Positions 37,801 through 46,485 of a stretch of 47,500 nucleotides of DNA are shown here, in pieces. How positions within the stretch are numbered: the first letter of the stretch is position 1; every line of letters starts with the position of its first letter. The position numbers and the translations under genes are program-made. Source of the stretch: Chromera velia (Eukaryota > Sar > Chromeraceae); NCBI GenBank assembly GCA_018398765.1, contig JAHBMJ010001427.1, forward strand, positions 34,219-81,718, given 5' to 3'. The notes beneath the pieces are model-generated. The model worked only from the letters and a program-made list of their open reading frames with translations, made no database searches and was not told where the DNA came from.

Positions 37801-37897
37801 ATTGGTAGGCTCTCCTGCAGGAGCGTTCACCAGCCAGAGAAGCAGGGCGCCCTCCGGGGGTCCCTCGATGTTTTCGGCCTTCAAGTCACAAGGATGA
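12068..37897 (+). CDS. Giant GCC2/GCC3 membrane protein with coiled-coil tail, 6072 aa
   Basis: 29 exons: 12068-13183, 13401-14569, 14838-15387, 15635-17270, 17500-17699, 17919-18139, 18454-19103, 19341-20406, 20723-20845, 21011-21750, 22006-22742, 23025-24436, 24678-28354, 28587-28674, 29135-29516, 29743-29826, 30236-30466, 30713-31483, 31671-32221, 32649-32820, 33105-33878, 34223-34471, 34632-34859, 35101-35283, 35579-35650, 35935-36228, 36452-36832, 37152-37347, 37632-37897. They total 18,219 nt, exactly 6073 codons with stop, and frame is kept at all 28 junctions. Layout: signal peptide 1-24; beta-sandwich repeats about 80-740; GCC2/GCC3 array about 740-2490; NHL propeller about 2490-2830; F5/8C domain about 2910-3052; second GCC2/GCC3 array to about 4040; membrane-proximal region; one TM helix 4419-4443; cytoplasmic coiled coil 4444-6072. 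It is a type I surface or secretory-pathway protein, probably in adhesion or ligand binding outside and scaffolding inside (inference). GCC2/GCC3 proteins are known in apicomplexans. Single splice sites could shift by a few bases, for example at 36832. Confidence 0.85.
12305..14460 (+). other. Beta-sandwich repeats of giant protein
   Basis: Within exons 1-2. Residues about 80-372 form three Ig/filamin/invasin-like repeats; a typical line is SLSFSTQPAGATAGSNLG followed by VVQVLNYGG. Residues about 373-740 form three or four repeats of the Calx-beta-like kind. Two of them carry almost the same strand: FNTANWAVPQTITVSATDD and FTTANWNTPQSVTVAAAND. Such modules extend adhesins and often bind calcium. 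The intron between the two sets (13184-13400) falls in phase 0 at the module border. Confidence 0.6.
14470..21750 (+). other. First GCC2/GCC3 cysteine-rich array
   Basis: Across exons 2-10, residues about 740-2490. The repeat is roughly 45-50 residues long with CPAGTY, C-x-x-CPAGxYC and C-x-AGYYCPxG cores, so it forms a regular disulfide ladder. It matches the GCC2_GCC3 (ephrin-receptor-like) family. In exon 8 (about 20050-20290) the pattern is broken by an inserted segment of some 80 residues with its own cysteines (CSPDTSYASLDLAKTGC and CVGVIGL) that may be a PAN/apple-like insert; that assignment is weak. Confidence 0.85.
18309..18350. repeat. GA microsatellite in giant-gene intron 6
   Basis: (GA)n with a few GGA steps inside intron 18140-18453. 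It does not touch either splice site. Confidence 0.9.
22006..23320 (+). other. NHL-type beta-propeller in giant protein
   Basis: Exon 11 and the start of exon 12, residues about 2490-2830. Repeats show the NHL pattern: a glycine-rich AGTSGTAGDSG or AGTGSTGFSGDGG turn, an alanine/leucine link LNTPMDCAINPSTNDIYIAD, then a strand ending in a V-I or V-R-K contact. About five or six blades can be seen. NHL propellers bind protein or RNA; in an ectodomain a protein or glycan ligand is more likely. It is bounded by GCC2/GCC3 repeats on both sides. Confidence 0.7.
23540..23970 (+). other. F5/8 type C (discoidin) domain in giant protein
   Basis: Within exon 12, residues about 2910-3052. It opens with NVALSKPVTADSVFS, then ADKAVDG, DDRWISG and HWLEVDLQAWYIVSSFELES, and ends ARVYELRVYGS. 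This order is typical of the galactose-binding-like F5/8C fold, about 140 residues, which binds sugars or phospholipids at loop ends. It lies between GCC2/GCC3 repeats with no intron at either edge. Confidence 0.85.
23990..27260 (+). other. Second GCC2/GCC3 cysteine-rich array
   Basis: The end of exon 12 and most of exon 13, residues about 3058-4050. The same CPAGTY / CPAGSYC repeats continue, now largely in one uninterrupted 3.7-kb exon (24678-28354), whereas the first array is cut by eight introns. The last units pass into less regular EGF-like cysteines (CTGANRAFQTTDQVCICKPG). Confidence 0.85.
27261..28311 (+). other. Membrane-proximal ectodomain with RRLQE
   Basis: Residues about 4070-4418. 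It begins with EGF-like cysteines, then a less cysteine-rich globular part ending in FSYTFNNSGTYVFCSS, which resembles the last strand of a cupredoxin-like fold (weak). Between them lies a basic cluster coded at 27841-27906 with RRLQE (residues 4263-4267), GRRHL and RRLQT. RRLQE fits the PEXEL/TEXEL pattern RxLxE cut by ASP5/plasmepsin V proteases in apicomplexans. Cleavage here is inference. Confidence 0.5.
28312..28618 (+). other. Transmembrane helix split by intron 13
   Basis: WAMIAGVLIAMLFT at the end of exon 13 and VLCVFFALWWF at the start of exon 14 join across intron 28355-28586 (phase 1) to make a 25-residue helix, residues 4419-4443, followed at once by RKNK. The positive residues fix the tail as cytoplasmic. 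Ignoring the splice gives a false stop at 28380 and loses the rest of the protein. Confidence 0.85.
28758..28838. repeat. GA microsatellite in giant-gene intron 14
   Basis: A long (GA)n tract inside intron 28675-29134, just after the exon that completes the transmembrane helix. Confidence 0.9.
32391..32403. repeat. 13-G run in giant-gene intron 19
   Basis: An uninterrupted run of 13 G inside intron 32222-32648. A matching C run lies in intron 21 (about 33905-33917). Confidence 0.9.
35700..35780. repeat. 20-bp direct repeat in giant-gene intron 25
   Basis: TCAGTAGGCGATTCCGGTTT occurs exactly at 35700-35719 and 35761-35780, 61 bases apart, inside intron 35651-35934. The spacer is (TTTGTC)-like simple sequence, so slippage or a short tandem duplication is the likely origin. 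Confidence 0.9.
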
Positions 37898-38104
37898 GAG
37901 GAATGGAAAGAAAGAAAGTGGCATGTCAGAACCGGAAGGGGGAGGGGGGGCGGGGGGAGTCCGGGGAGCAGTAATGTATTTGAAGGAGTCGGGTCGGGGA
38001 ATGGAAGGAAAGGGAACTTTCCTCAAGGGTCTTTCTTCAAGTTGATGTCGATTCATTCATGTCTTCTCTATCTCCTGTTTCTGATCTGTAAACTCGCTCA
38101 CTGT

Positions 38105-38107
<3 letters not shown>

Positions 38108-38138
<31 letters not shown>
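38108..38138. repeat. CT microsatellite
   Basis: A pure (CT)n run about 210 bases after the giant-gene stop codon. Confidence 0.95.
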
Positions 38139-38141
<3 letters not shown>

Positions 38142-39227
38142 CTGCCCTCCCGACCCTCGCTCTGTCTATCAGTTCGACCCACTGGCGGTTTATTTCCCTG
38201 GTGGGCTGAATCAACTCAGACATCTTTCACAATTTCTTCCCCTTCGAGCATGCCTCCAAAACGGAAAGAGGCCCGAGCGCTGCATTTTTATTGTCGCAGC
38301 TCCTCTTCTAACTGCTGCAGCTGATTCTTGCGTGCGTTCACGATGAGGGCCCGAGTGACAACGGACCGATGTATGAATAGAAAGCGGGGGGGGGACTGGG
38401 GGGAAGGAAAGGAAGTTTCAATGGAGATCAAGTGAAGGAAATCGGGAAATTGTCAGCGCCCTCTATGTGTGCCAGGTCACTGGCACCAATCAAGTGGTGA
38501 ATTCAATTAGAACTCTAGCTTGTCCCAACTCGGACGTTTATGTGTGTTGCAGTATATAGCAGTATCAATATCTTTCTTTTCTTTTCTCTTTGATCGAATG
38601 AATTTTGATAAACTTTTCAAGCTTTGTTTCCAGACAAAGCTGCACTTTATGCATGCATCTGGAGTATTCCATTGTTCAAGCCTTCAAAGCTTCACATAAC
38701 GCACACAGTTAATTTGTACAAACGATATCAAACGATAAATCAGCCAGTGAATCATTTAAATTCATTTATTTCACGATATTTAAATAAGATTTTGTTATTT
38801 TAAAACTACTTAGGCCCATTCGATAAATGTCTATTCTGGTTTATTCTAATGTTCGATTGTCTCACGGTCCGAATGAATGGCAAAGGCACGCAACATACTG
38901 TTAAATACAGGCACGTAAATGTACTTAATTTAGAATGTGAATACTAGCTAGAGGGTCTTAGATTGTTAACAGGTTAGTCGGCAAGGCCATTGTATAGCAT
39001 TATATAGCATCGTGTAATGATACATGAGCGTTGTAGATGATATATTTTGGGAAATTTAAATTCGGGTACTAATATTACTAAATGTATAAATAAACAGGAA
39101 CACACTCATTCACAGATATTGGCTCGCACACAGACAGACGTACTGAAAACTGTATGCCATGCACTTACAGATAGGACATTACAAGTGTATACAAATACTA
39201 GAAGCAAGGGAGAAACTGTGTGAGCTG

Positions 39228-39350
39228 AGCCGGGCTACAGATACCGTGGCATACCGTGGCTCGTGGGCCACGGCATTTTTCGAAGTGCACCAAGCTACGC
39301 TCTCCGGGGCCACACTGAAACATGCCAATGTACGTAGGCCAATACAACCA
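39228..39350 (+). repeat. Dispersed repeat, copy 2
   Basis: It contains GGGCTACAGATACCGT, a small internal tandem (ATACCGTGGC twice), GGGCCACGGCA and then CCAATGTACGTAGGCCA, in the same order as the reverse complement of about 60-185. The copy lies about 300 bases before the MYG1 start and includes the TCTCCGGGGCC box, so any promoter role of that box could come from the repeat. Confidence 0.5.
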
Positions 39351-39639
39351 TTCTAAGTGGGGCATTCCATTTTGACATGTATTCGATCTGACACTATCTG
39401 ATACTGCTCATTACCACTCACTTCTACAGCTGTGACTGCTCGATCTGACGTGAGCAGTGGGTTGGCTTCGTCGTGGCGTCTCGTGAAGTTGGATTGCCAA
39501 CGCTGATTGACCCCTTGCATGAGTGGAGACGTGAAAAGTTTTCAGTCGATGGCCATACCACACAGGATCGAAAGATCTCACGACACTCCGACGAATTTCT
39601 GACAAATCGCTTCCGCCAGACACCATTTTTCTCTCTTTT

Positions 39640-41629
39640 ATGCAGCTGCTGCGTCTCCCACAGCTCTTTCTTTTCAATCGGGCGCTTCAGCTAGGCTTTT
39701 TGGGAATCCGCACGCCGTCTCCGTCTCCGTCTCGCCCACTTCTGAGGCGCAAACAAACTCTCAAGAGGCATAGCGGGACTTCTCTGAGCCAAAACGTTCT
39801 CGAAAGTGTGATTAATAACATGGAGGAAGCGACGAAGAAGAGGCAGGCAGTTCTCGCCACGCACAGCGGAAAGTCAGTTACTAAGCATGTGCCGCGTGAC
39901 GGCTCATGTAGACGGAGAGGCATTGTCCATGAATTGAGGATGGGGTGCAAGGATGAGTTGATGGATGGATGAATGAATGAATGGATGGATGAATGGATGG
40001 GTGGATGGGTGGATGGATGAATGGATGGATGGATGGATGAATGGATGAAACCTCAGGCAGACTGCGCACTGGTTTGTCGGGGGGATGGGGCATTGTCACG
40101 ATGGGTTGGTGGGTTGGCGTGTGCGCTGACTGAACTTTTGTTTTCTTTCTGCACCTCCCTGATTGTCGTCTGCAGATTTCACTGCGATGAGGTTCTTGGA
40201 ATGGCGATGCTGGTCCGTCGTTTTTCTGCCCAATCTTGAACAACATACGGCTTCATGTCATTGCCGTCGGTATTTACAGCATGCTCTTTCTCTCGGTCAA
40301 TAATGATCGAATTTTAGCCCTAATGTCATCTTTTCTCCTCTCAAAGCACAAAAATGAGCAGCCAATGGGGAATGCTGTGGTCCCGTTGCCCAGCTCGCCA
40401 GAGAAGAAGAAGATTGATGGAAGATTTTTATTTTTCTTCTTCGGCAAACCTTTGGGACCAGCTCAAGTTATCGTTCGTTCCTCATCTCTCCTACTGTCTG
40501 CCTGCAGAGACTGCTTCCAAGATACCAACACGCAAAGATCGTCAGATCGCGCAATCCTTCAGAGCTTCAGGAGGCAGACGTGGTGATAGATGTCGGGGCG
40601 GTTTTCGGTGAGTTTGACTCTCTGCTTTTTTATCGGCCAGATCGGCGCGTGGTTTTTTTGACATTCCATCACCTGAAGACAATACGACTCATTCATTCAT
40701 TTCTGTTCCTTCATCATGAATCGTGTGCCAGTCAGTCAACCGGTCGGAAAACAGGTTGTCTGTCTTGTGTGGGGAAAAGAACAAAAGGATCTTCGAATCT
40801 CCTGTAGACCTCCGTCATTTCATTCCTTCCCCTTTTGTTTTTTTTTCCTCTCTTTATTTGTGCGTACGTTCTTTCTGTTTCTTACGGACTTGTTTATCAT
40901 TCTCAGTCACCTTTTACCCTTCCGCTTCCTTGTTTGATCGAGTGAATCAAGCTCTTTTCCCTTCCCCTTTGTGTGCAGATCCCGAAGCTCTCAGGTCTGT
41001 GGGTGGGAGGGAACAAGGGCGGGAGGGGGAGAGGGGACAAAACGATAGAAAGAGGTACAAAGAGGAGAGAGGGCAGCAGAAGAGGAGAGACACGAAGACA
41101 AGAAAAGAAAGGGTGAATGAGGAGGACGAAGCAAAGATGGATGCTTCCCCTCCCTTCACCCGCTATCTCTCTTTCACTCTGCAGTTTATTTTCTTTCGTG
41201 ACCCTATTCCCAAGCATCTCTCGCTCTTTTATTTTTCTGCGTTCCTCCCTCCCCTCCATCCGCCTCTGCCCCTCCTCTCCACCATGCACTTTCCCACGAA
41301 GATCCCCGTCGCTTCTTCTATATCAGCCTGCATCCTTTTCTTTTCTGCCCTTTCCCTCTTCCTGCACGATCCTCAACTCTCCCATGCGTGATGCAGGTTT
41401 GATCATCACCAGCGTGAGTTCACAGAGGTGTTCGGCCACGGGGGGTTCGAGAAAACGAAACTCTCCAGCGCGGGGCTGGTGTACAAGTCAGTGGGTGGGT
41501 GAGGCAGGGAGGGAGCATCAGACTGATTGAAGTTGTGGAGGGCAGGAGAGCAACTGGGATTGCTCAGCTGATCGGCTCGTGAAGTGAAAGGAGAGTCTCC
41601 TTCAGGGTACATGTGGTTGAAAGGGTTGT

Positions 41630-41672
<43 letters not shown>

Positions 41673-41752
41673 TGAGTGTAGGTGTGTGAGTGTATGTGTG
41701 TGAGTGTGCGTGTGTGTGTATGTATGTATGTATGTATGTATGTAAGAGAGAG

Positions 41753-41827
<75 letters not shown>

Positions 41828-43706
41828 CCCGTTGACGAACAAAGTATCGCTGAGAAAGTGGAACAAAGTCTGTCGAATAAGTCAGTTCTCTGTGCGTCTT
41901 TTCACGTTTCGTCTGTGTAAGTGACATATGTCCTTTTTGGTCCGAAAAGCAACCTGCGCTTGCTTCTCTTCTGATTCTCTGTTCTCTCCCCGTCAGGTTT
42001 TTTGGAAAAGAAATTCTGAAAACACACTTTGGTTCGTGCGGATTGGGTTTTGTGGGTGGGGTGTCCGTCCCCGCAGTCCATGTCATGTCCCAACTGTTTT
42101 TTTCATACCCTTTCTTTGTCGTGTTTTTTTGCCTCTTTCTTAGTGGTGTATCAACCGATCAAAGCCTCTGCCTCCGTCCCTCTGTTCTCTTCCTCCTTTT
42201 TCTGTTCCTCTCGCTTTTCTCCCCTCCTTTGTGTCGCTCTCTTCTCTGCCTCTCTGAGGACACCAGCGGTTTTGTTTCTTCGAGAAGTCTTTGGCCGACA
42301 TGCGCCGCCGTTTGAGCGTCTTTCTTGCATCAACCCTCCTGTCCCTTTCCTTGTTTATTGCAGGAGTATCTGATGACGAGACTGTCGAGTTGCTTTTCCT
42401 GCGAGTCTATGAGGTCTGTCTCTCTGTGTGTCTCTCTCTATCGGGAATGCCTGCTTGACGGAGGAAGGAAAGAAAAAAGCGGAATGAAAACTGTACCTGT
42501 GGAGTGAATCCAGACATGCATACACGCAGGTACATATAAGCATTCGTGCACCCATGGACAAAAGATGAATCTGCGCCGGGAGGGAAACTTCACTTGAGTT
42601 CTTTCTTTCTGCATTGAGGGTTCGTTTCGACTCTCACTGTGCTTTTCTTGTTTCCCCTTCCCTTGCCCGTCTCATGTCATCGACCTCCCCTCTGCATGCA
42701 CGCAACCTGCCTCGAATACTCCCTTCCCCCCTTTTCTCACTGCATGCACGCAGAATTTGATGGAGTCTGTAGACGCAATCGACAACGGAGTGCAAATATG
42801 CGAGGGAGCACCGAAGTACAAAATACGCACCGATCTGGCAAGCAGGTAAGTAAGTGTGAGGGGAAGTGAGTGACTTAGTTGATTTTCCTGTCCTGCGTCC
42901 TTTCACTCTCGGTTCCCTCGTCTTCCGCACTTCACGTGCCACTTTGTCTCCATCTTTGTTACTCTTCGTATCATTTTTTTTTCATTCTCTCATTTAATTC
43001 ATCTCATGTTGCCCGTGCACGATGCCTTTCTAAGTGAGTGAGTGAGTGAGTGAGTGAGTGAGTGCAGAGTCGACCGTCTGAACCCAGCGTGGAATGAAGA
43101 GGGCAAGTGTGAGATGGTAAGGCGGTGATGCAATCAGAGAGGTGGAAGGGACAGGAAGAGGGAGGGACCGTAGGAGGGAGAGTCGTTCGACAGAGATTAA
43201 AGAGTCTGTTGGAAATTCGTAGAGCTGCTGAAGAACAAAGGGAATCTGAGGGACGGGTTGCTCCTTTCCGTGTGGCTTCTTGTCCTTTTCTCGTTTTTTT
43301 TTCTCTCCTTCTTCACGTCCTTTCGGCACCGTTGATCACTTGTGCATTCTGTAAACTTCCTTCATTGTTTCGTTTCTCGTCTTTTTCTTGCCCAGTTTGC
43401 AAGCTGTGTGTAGCTGCGGATTCAAGATTCTTGGCACATGGGCTGGGGCTGTGCTGCGCTGTTCATGGATGCTTTCCGTCTCTCACCCTCTTTGTGCGTC
43501 TGCTTTTTTGCCTTCCTGTGCCCCGCTGTGTCTGTCCGTGTCTGTGTGTGCGTGTGTTTGTTCTCCTGCTTCCTCTCTTCATCTTTCCTCTCCCCGCCAA
43601 CCCTCTGATGATCGACAAATGGACTGGATGCAGAAGGCGTTCGAGGAAGCGATGGTGATTGCTCGAGAGGAATTTGAGTCAGTCAGTCTGTCTGTCCGTC
43701 TGCCTT

Positions 43707-43739
<33 letters not shown>

Positions 43740-43974
43740 ATACATCTGTGTACATGAAGGAAAGAAGGGAGAAGATTAAACTAGAGAAGAAACATATGCT
43801 CTGTCTGTAAGAAACGTATCAGGACGAATCTGTCTATGGATTTTCTTCCTCCTGTCCGAGCCTGCCTGTTGAGATACTGCGCAGACAGGGCCTAGACACC
43901 AGGAGCCCCCTCCTCTTCTCGCCTTTTCCCCTTCCTCTCTCTGTGAGTCGGATTCTATACCCACACAGACACAA

Positions 43975-44005
<31 letters not shown>

Positions 44006-45952
44006 GAGAGAGAGAGAGAGAGAGAGAGAATAACGGATTACAGACGCAGGCAGCTCTTTTACCCATGCACTTTGTGTGCTCATTCCCTCTTCCAGATATT
44101 GACAGAGATTTGATTCCGTCCCCTGCTTTCTCTCTCTGCCTGCAGAGCACACGTGAACGGACTGATCACGGTGAGAATTTGTCTTTTTCTGTTGGCGGGC
44201 CGGGGGGGGGAAGATGGTTGGAGGAAACGCTTGGTTCATTCCCCTTCTGTTTTCTCATAAGCTGATCGATTAATCAGTTGGGTGCGTGACAGACCTCCTG
44301 AGTCACTTACTGAAGGATTCAATCGCTGGTTGACTTATTGATCGGCTGATTGGATGGCTGAGCGGTTGATCGTTGCATTGATTTTTGGGGTGGGTGGGTT
44401 GATTGACTGAAGTATTGCTTTGCTTTTGTCAACTCAGCGCTGGCTCCCCGCCCGTGAGATTGTCGAAAGAGCTGTGGCAGACCGGAAGAGCATCCACCCG
44501 AGCGGCAGGGCGATTCTTCTGGAAACCTCCTGCCCCTTCAAAGTTAGTAGGTCGGTGGGACATTACACAGAAAGAAATGCATGAGGTACAAATGGGAAAA
44601 CAGTCCAGACCTGTGTAGAGTCTGTCGGGAGAGACAGAACTGACTTTTTTTTCACATGTTCATACACACTGCTGCATTGTCTTCATTCAGGAGAGCATCG
44701 GCCGTGGAGCTCCGGAGCGTGGAACCTCTCTTTCTTTTTCTCTCGCGAGCAGAAAGTAAAAATGTTCCGTTTTTTAAGGCGCGTGTGTGTTTCTGTGTAC
44801 ATGTACGTGTAAGCATGCGTCATGCGTGCGTCTATTGTGTATCGCTGTGTGCAGGAGCATCTGTACGAGATTGAAAAGGCAACAGGCCTGAATAACACCG
44901 AGAGCGAGATTCTCTACGCTGTGTACGCAGACAGAGGCGCCACCGAATCCTGGTGGGTCAGTCAGTCGGCCGCTTATCGAGAAAGGGACGGTCGGTAGGG
45001 ACGATGAGTTTTTTCTGTCTGTCTGCACATTGTCTGTCAATCTCCCCTCAACGCCATTCCCATGCCTGCCTGGGTATGAGGGGAGGGAGTTCTTTCCTTT
45101 TAGTTGTTGTTCTGCCCCTCTTAATATAAATGATCGTTTGTTTCTGCTCTTCTTGTCTGTGTGGGTGCATGAGTGGGAAGGAGAAAGAAAGTGGAAAAGA
45201 CCCACGGGGCTTGCCCGCCCGCCTGCCTGCCTGCAGGAGAGTCCACGCGGTGTCGGACCCAGACGACGGTTTCAAGAGCAGGAAGTTTCTGCCTGCACGA
45301 CTCAGAGGTGGGGGGCGCGGGGCTTCATTGAAAGAGAATGAACGTCTTTGGAAGGACTGCGAGGCACACAGAGGCTGAGTGGAAAAAGCATTGGGAGAAA
45401 GAGAGCATGGCCGGGAAACTCAAAAAGGAAAGAGACTCTTGAAGAGGAGAAGGCCGGAAGGGAGAAGAGAAGCAGGGTCAAGTCCTTTGCCAGCGCGAAG
45501 AGACAGACAGACAAACAGACAGACGAACGCGCGGGCAGACAGAGAGACCGATAGCGACTTAAGCAGACGTCTACCAAGCAGGAATGCCGACTCTACTACT
45601 TTGCGTATGTCGGGGGGAAGGCGCTGTCAGAAACAAGGAGCGAAAGTACATGCATGTTTGTGTGTGTCTGATTTTTGTGGCATGCCCGGGCTTGGATGGC
45701 TTGGATGTTTCTTTGTGTGCATGGCTGCCGATAATTATTCTTGCAGGCCTTCGAGACGAGGCCCTCTCAGAGGCTGCCGGAATTCCGGACATGATCTTCA
45801 TTCGTCAGTGGGCTTTGCTTCCTTGCGCGTTTCTTTGTCTATTCGTTGCCATCCCCCCCTGCTTCCGTTTTCTCACCCTTTTTTGTGTTGGGTGCTCATT
45901 GTGAGTCTTCTCCTGATGCTCGCATGTTCCAACTTTTCTTTGTGTGGTGTAA

Positions 45953-45985
<33 letters not shown>

Positions 45986-46485
45986 CCGTCCCTGTAGTTG
46001 CGTGTTCGGCTACTTGTTCACTCTTTCTGTTGTGTCCCTTTCGTCTCCTTCGTCCTTCCTTCCACAGATGCATCGGGCTTCATTGGCGGCGCAAAGACAA
46101 AGGTCAGTACCGCGCTGTGCCCAGGGCCTGCAAAGGGAATCATTCGGTGAAAAAGAAGCTTCATGGGCCTGTGAGAGAAAGGGGAACGGGTCTGCTTTTT
46201 GTATGCAAAGGAAGTAGGCAGGGAGACAGCTGAGTATCCAGTGAGATCGGTGAAAGTTGAGACGGACTTGACATGAGCTACCTCTTCGTGTTGTTGGATG
46301 GACAGATTTTCTCTCTCCAGGTTGATTCATGTGTGCATGTGTGCCATGGGCTTTTTTCGAACAAAGCTTCGTTGGACCGATGTCGCCCTTCTCGGATGTG
46401 CTCCCTCTGAGCTTCCCCTCTTTCTGATTCCTTCCATCTGCAGGAGAGCGCACTCCGTCTGGTCGAAATTGCGCTTGCTGAATAA
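39640..46485 (+). CDS. MYG1: MYG1 (UPF0160) family exonuclease, 392 aa, 17 exons
   Basis: Exons: 39640-39872, 40176-40212, 40508-40607, 40979-40994, 41397-41486, 41997-42031, 42364-42413, 42754-42845, 43068-43116, 43634-43677, 44146-44170, 44438-44542, 44855-44952, 45237-45307, 45747-45803, 46068-46102, 46444-46485. The total is 1179 nt, exactly 393 codons with stop. The protein shows all MYG1 landmarks: THSGKFHCDE, VVIDVGAVFDPE, RFDHHQREF, SSAGLVY, DAIDNG, RLNPAWNE, RWLPAR, LRDEAL and HASGFIGGAKT. The length fits the family (human protein about 376 aa). Human MYG1 is a 3'-5' RNA exonuclease of nucleolus and mitochondria. Residues 1-55 have many Arg and Lys and no acidic residue, as in a mitochondrial presequence; an ATG at 39820 (MEEATKK) would give a shorter form. 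The donor at 44953 (GTGGGT) was preferred to 44957 because only it keeps frame and the conserved WRV. Confidence 0.92.
39960..40048. repeat. GGAT/GAAT tetranucleotide repeat in MYG1 intron 1
   Basis: Imperfect (ATGG/ATGA)n inside intron 39873-40175. Neither splice site is touched. Confidence 0.9.
41626..41827. repeat. Compound GT-GA-CT-GT-GA repeat in MYG1 intron 5
   Basis: About 200 bases inside intron 41487-41996: (GT)n, GTAT steps, a short GA, (CT)n, (GT)n, then (GA)n. The GA and CT blocks are self-complementary and could pair in the transcript. Confidence 0.95.
43034..43064. repeat. GTGA repeat at MYG1 intron 8 acceptor
   Basis: (GTGA)n runs right up to the GTGCAG acceptor of exon 9 (43068), leaving no pyrimidine tract next to the AG. 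Confidence 0.9.
43678..43740. repeat. GTCA/CTGT repeat beginning at a splice donor
   Basis: Intron 10 of MYG1 starts GTCAGTCAGTCTGTCTG and continues as (CTGT)n to 43740. The donor itself is the first unit of the repeat. Confidence 0.9.
43962..44029. repeat. CA then GA microsatellite in MYG1 intron 10
   Basis: (CA)n followed by (GA)n in the same intron (43678-44145) as the CTGT repeat. Confidence 0.9.
45955..45984. repeat. GT microsatellite in MYG1 intron 15
   Basis: A pure (GT)n run inside intron 45804-46067. Confidence 0.95.

Larger units (their letters stand above)
28619..37897 (+). other. Cytoplasmic coiled-coil tail of giant protein
   Basis: Exons 14-29, residues 4444-6072, very rich in Glu, Lys, Arg, Gln and Ala, with almost no Cys or Pro until the last 90 residues. 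A module recurs about eight times: S-x-x-ER-x-x-[IL][IL]-x-E-H, then M-x-x-LDE-x-L-x-EE-x-x-x-Q. Clear copies are ASSDEERERIIAEHNRALEK, GGSDEERRRLLEAHERS and AKTDSERQMLLREHKSKM. The final exon ends with a Ser/Gly-rich basic tail. The tail probably dimerises and links the membrane to cytoskeletal or pellicle structures (inference). Confidence 0.75.
37898..39639. other. Intergenic region between giant gene and MYG1
   Basis: 1.7 kb. It holds a (CT)n run (38108-38138), an AT-rich island (about 38500-39200), a TGCATGC word at 38650-38656, and the second copy of the dispersed repeat (about 39228-39350), which includes a TCTCCGGGGCC box at 39301. The 3' UTR of the giant gene and the promoter of MYG1 must lie here. 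No other gene is seen. Confidence 0.6.

Noticed and set aside
38500-39200. AT-rich island as a transposon or virus-like fossil
   Set aside because: No terminal repeats, target-site duplications or coding remnants could be seen.
39820-39872. MYG1 start at 39820 as the only start
   Set aside because: Possible, but the upstream in-frame ATG adds a presequence-like leader with no stop, so the longer form was chosen.
44953-44960. GTCAGT donor at 44957 for MYG1 exon 13
   Set aside because: It matches the favoured donor word but puts exon 14 out of frame; GTGGGT at 44953 keeps the conserved WRV and the reading frame.
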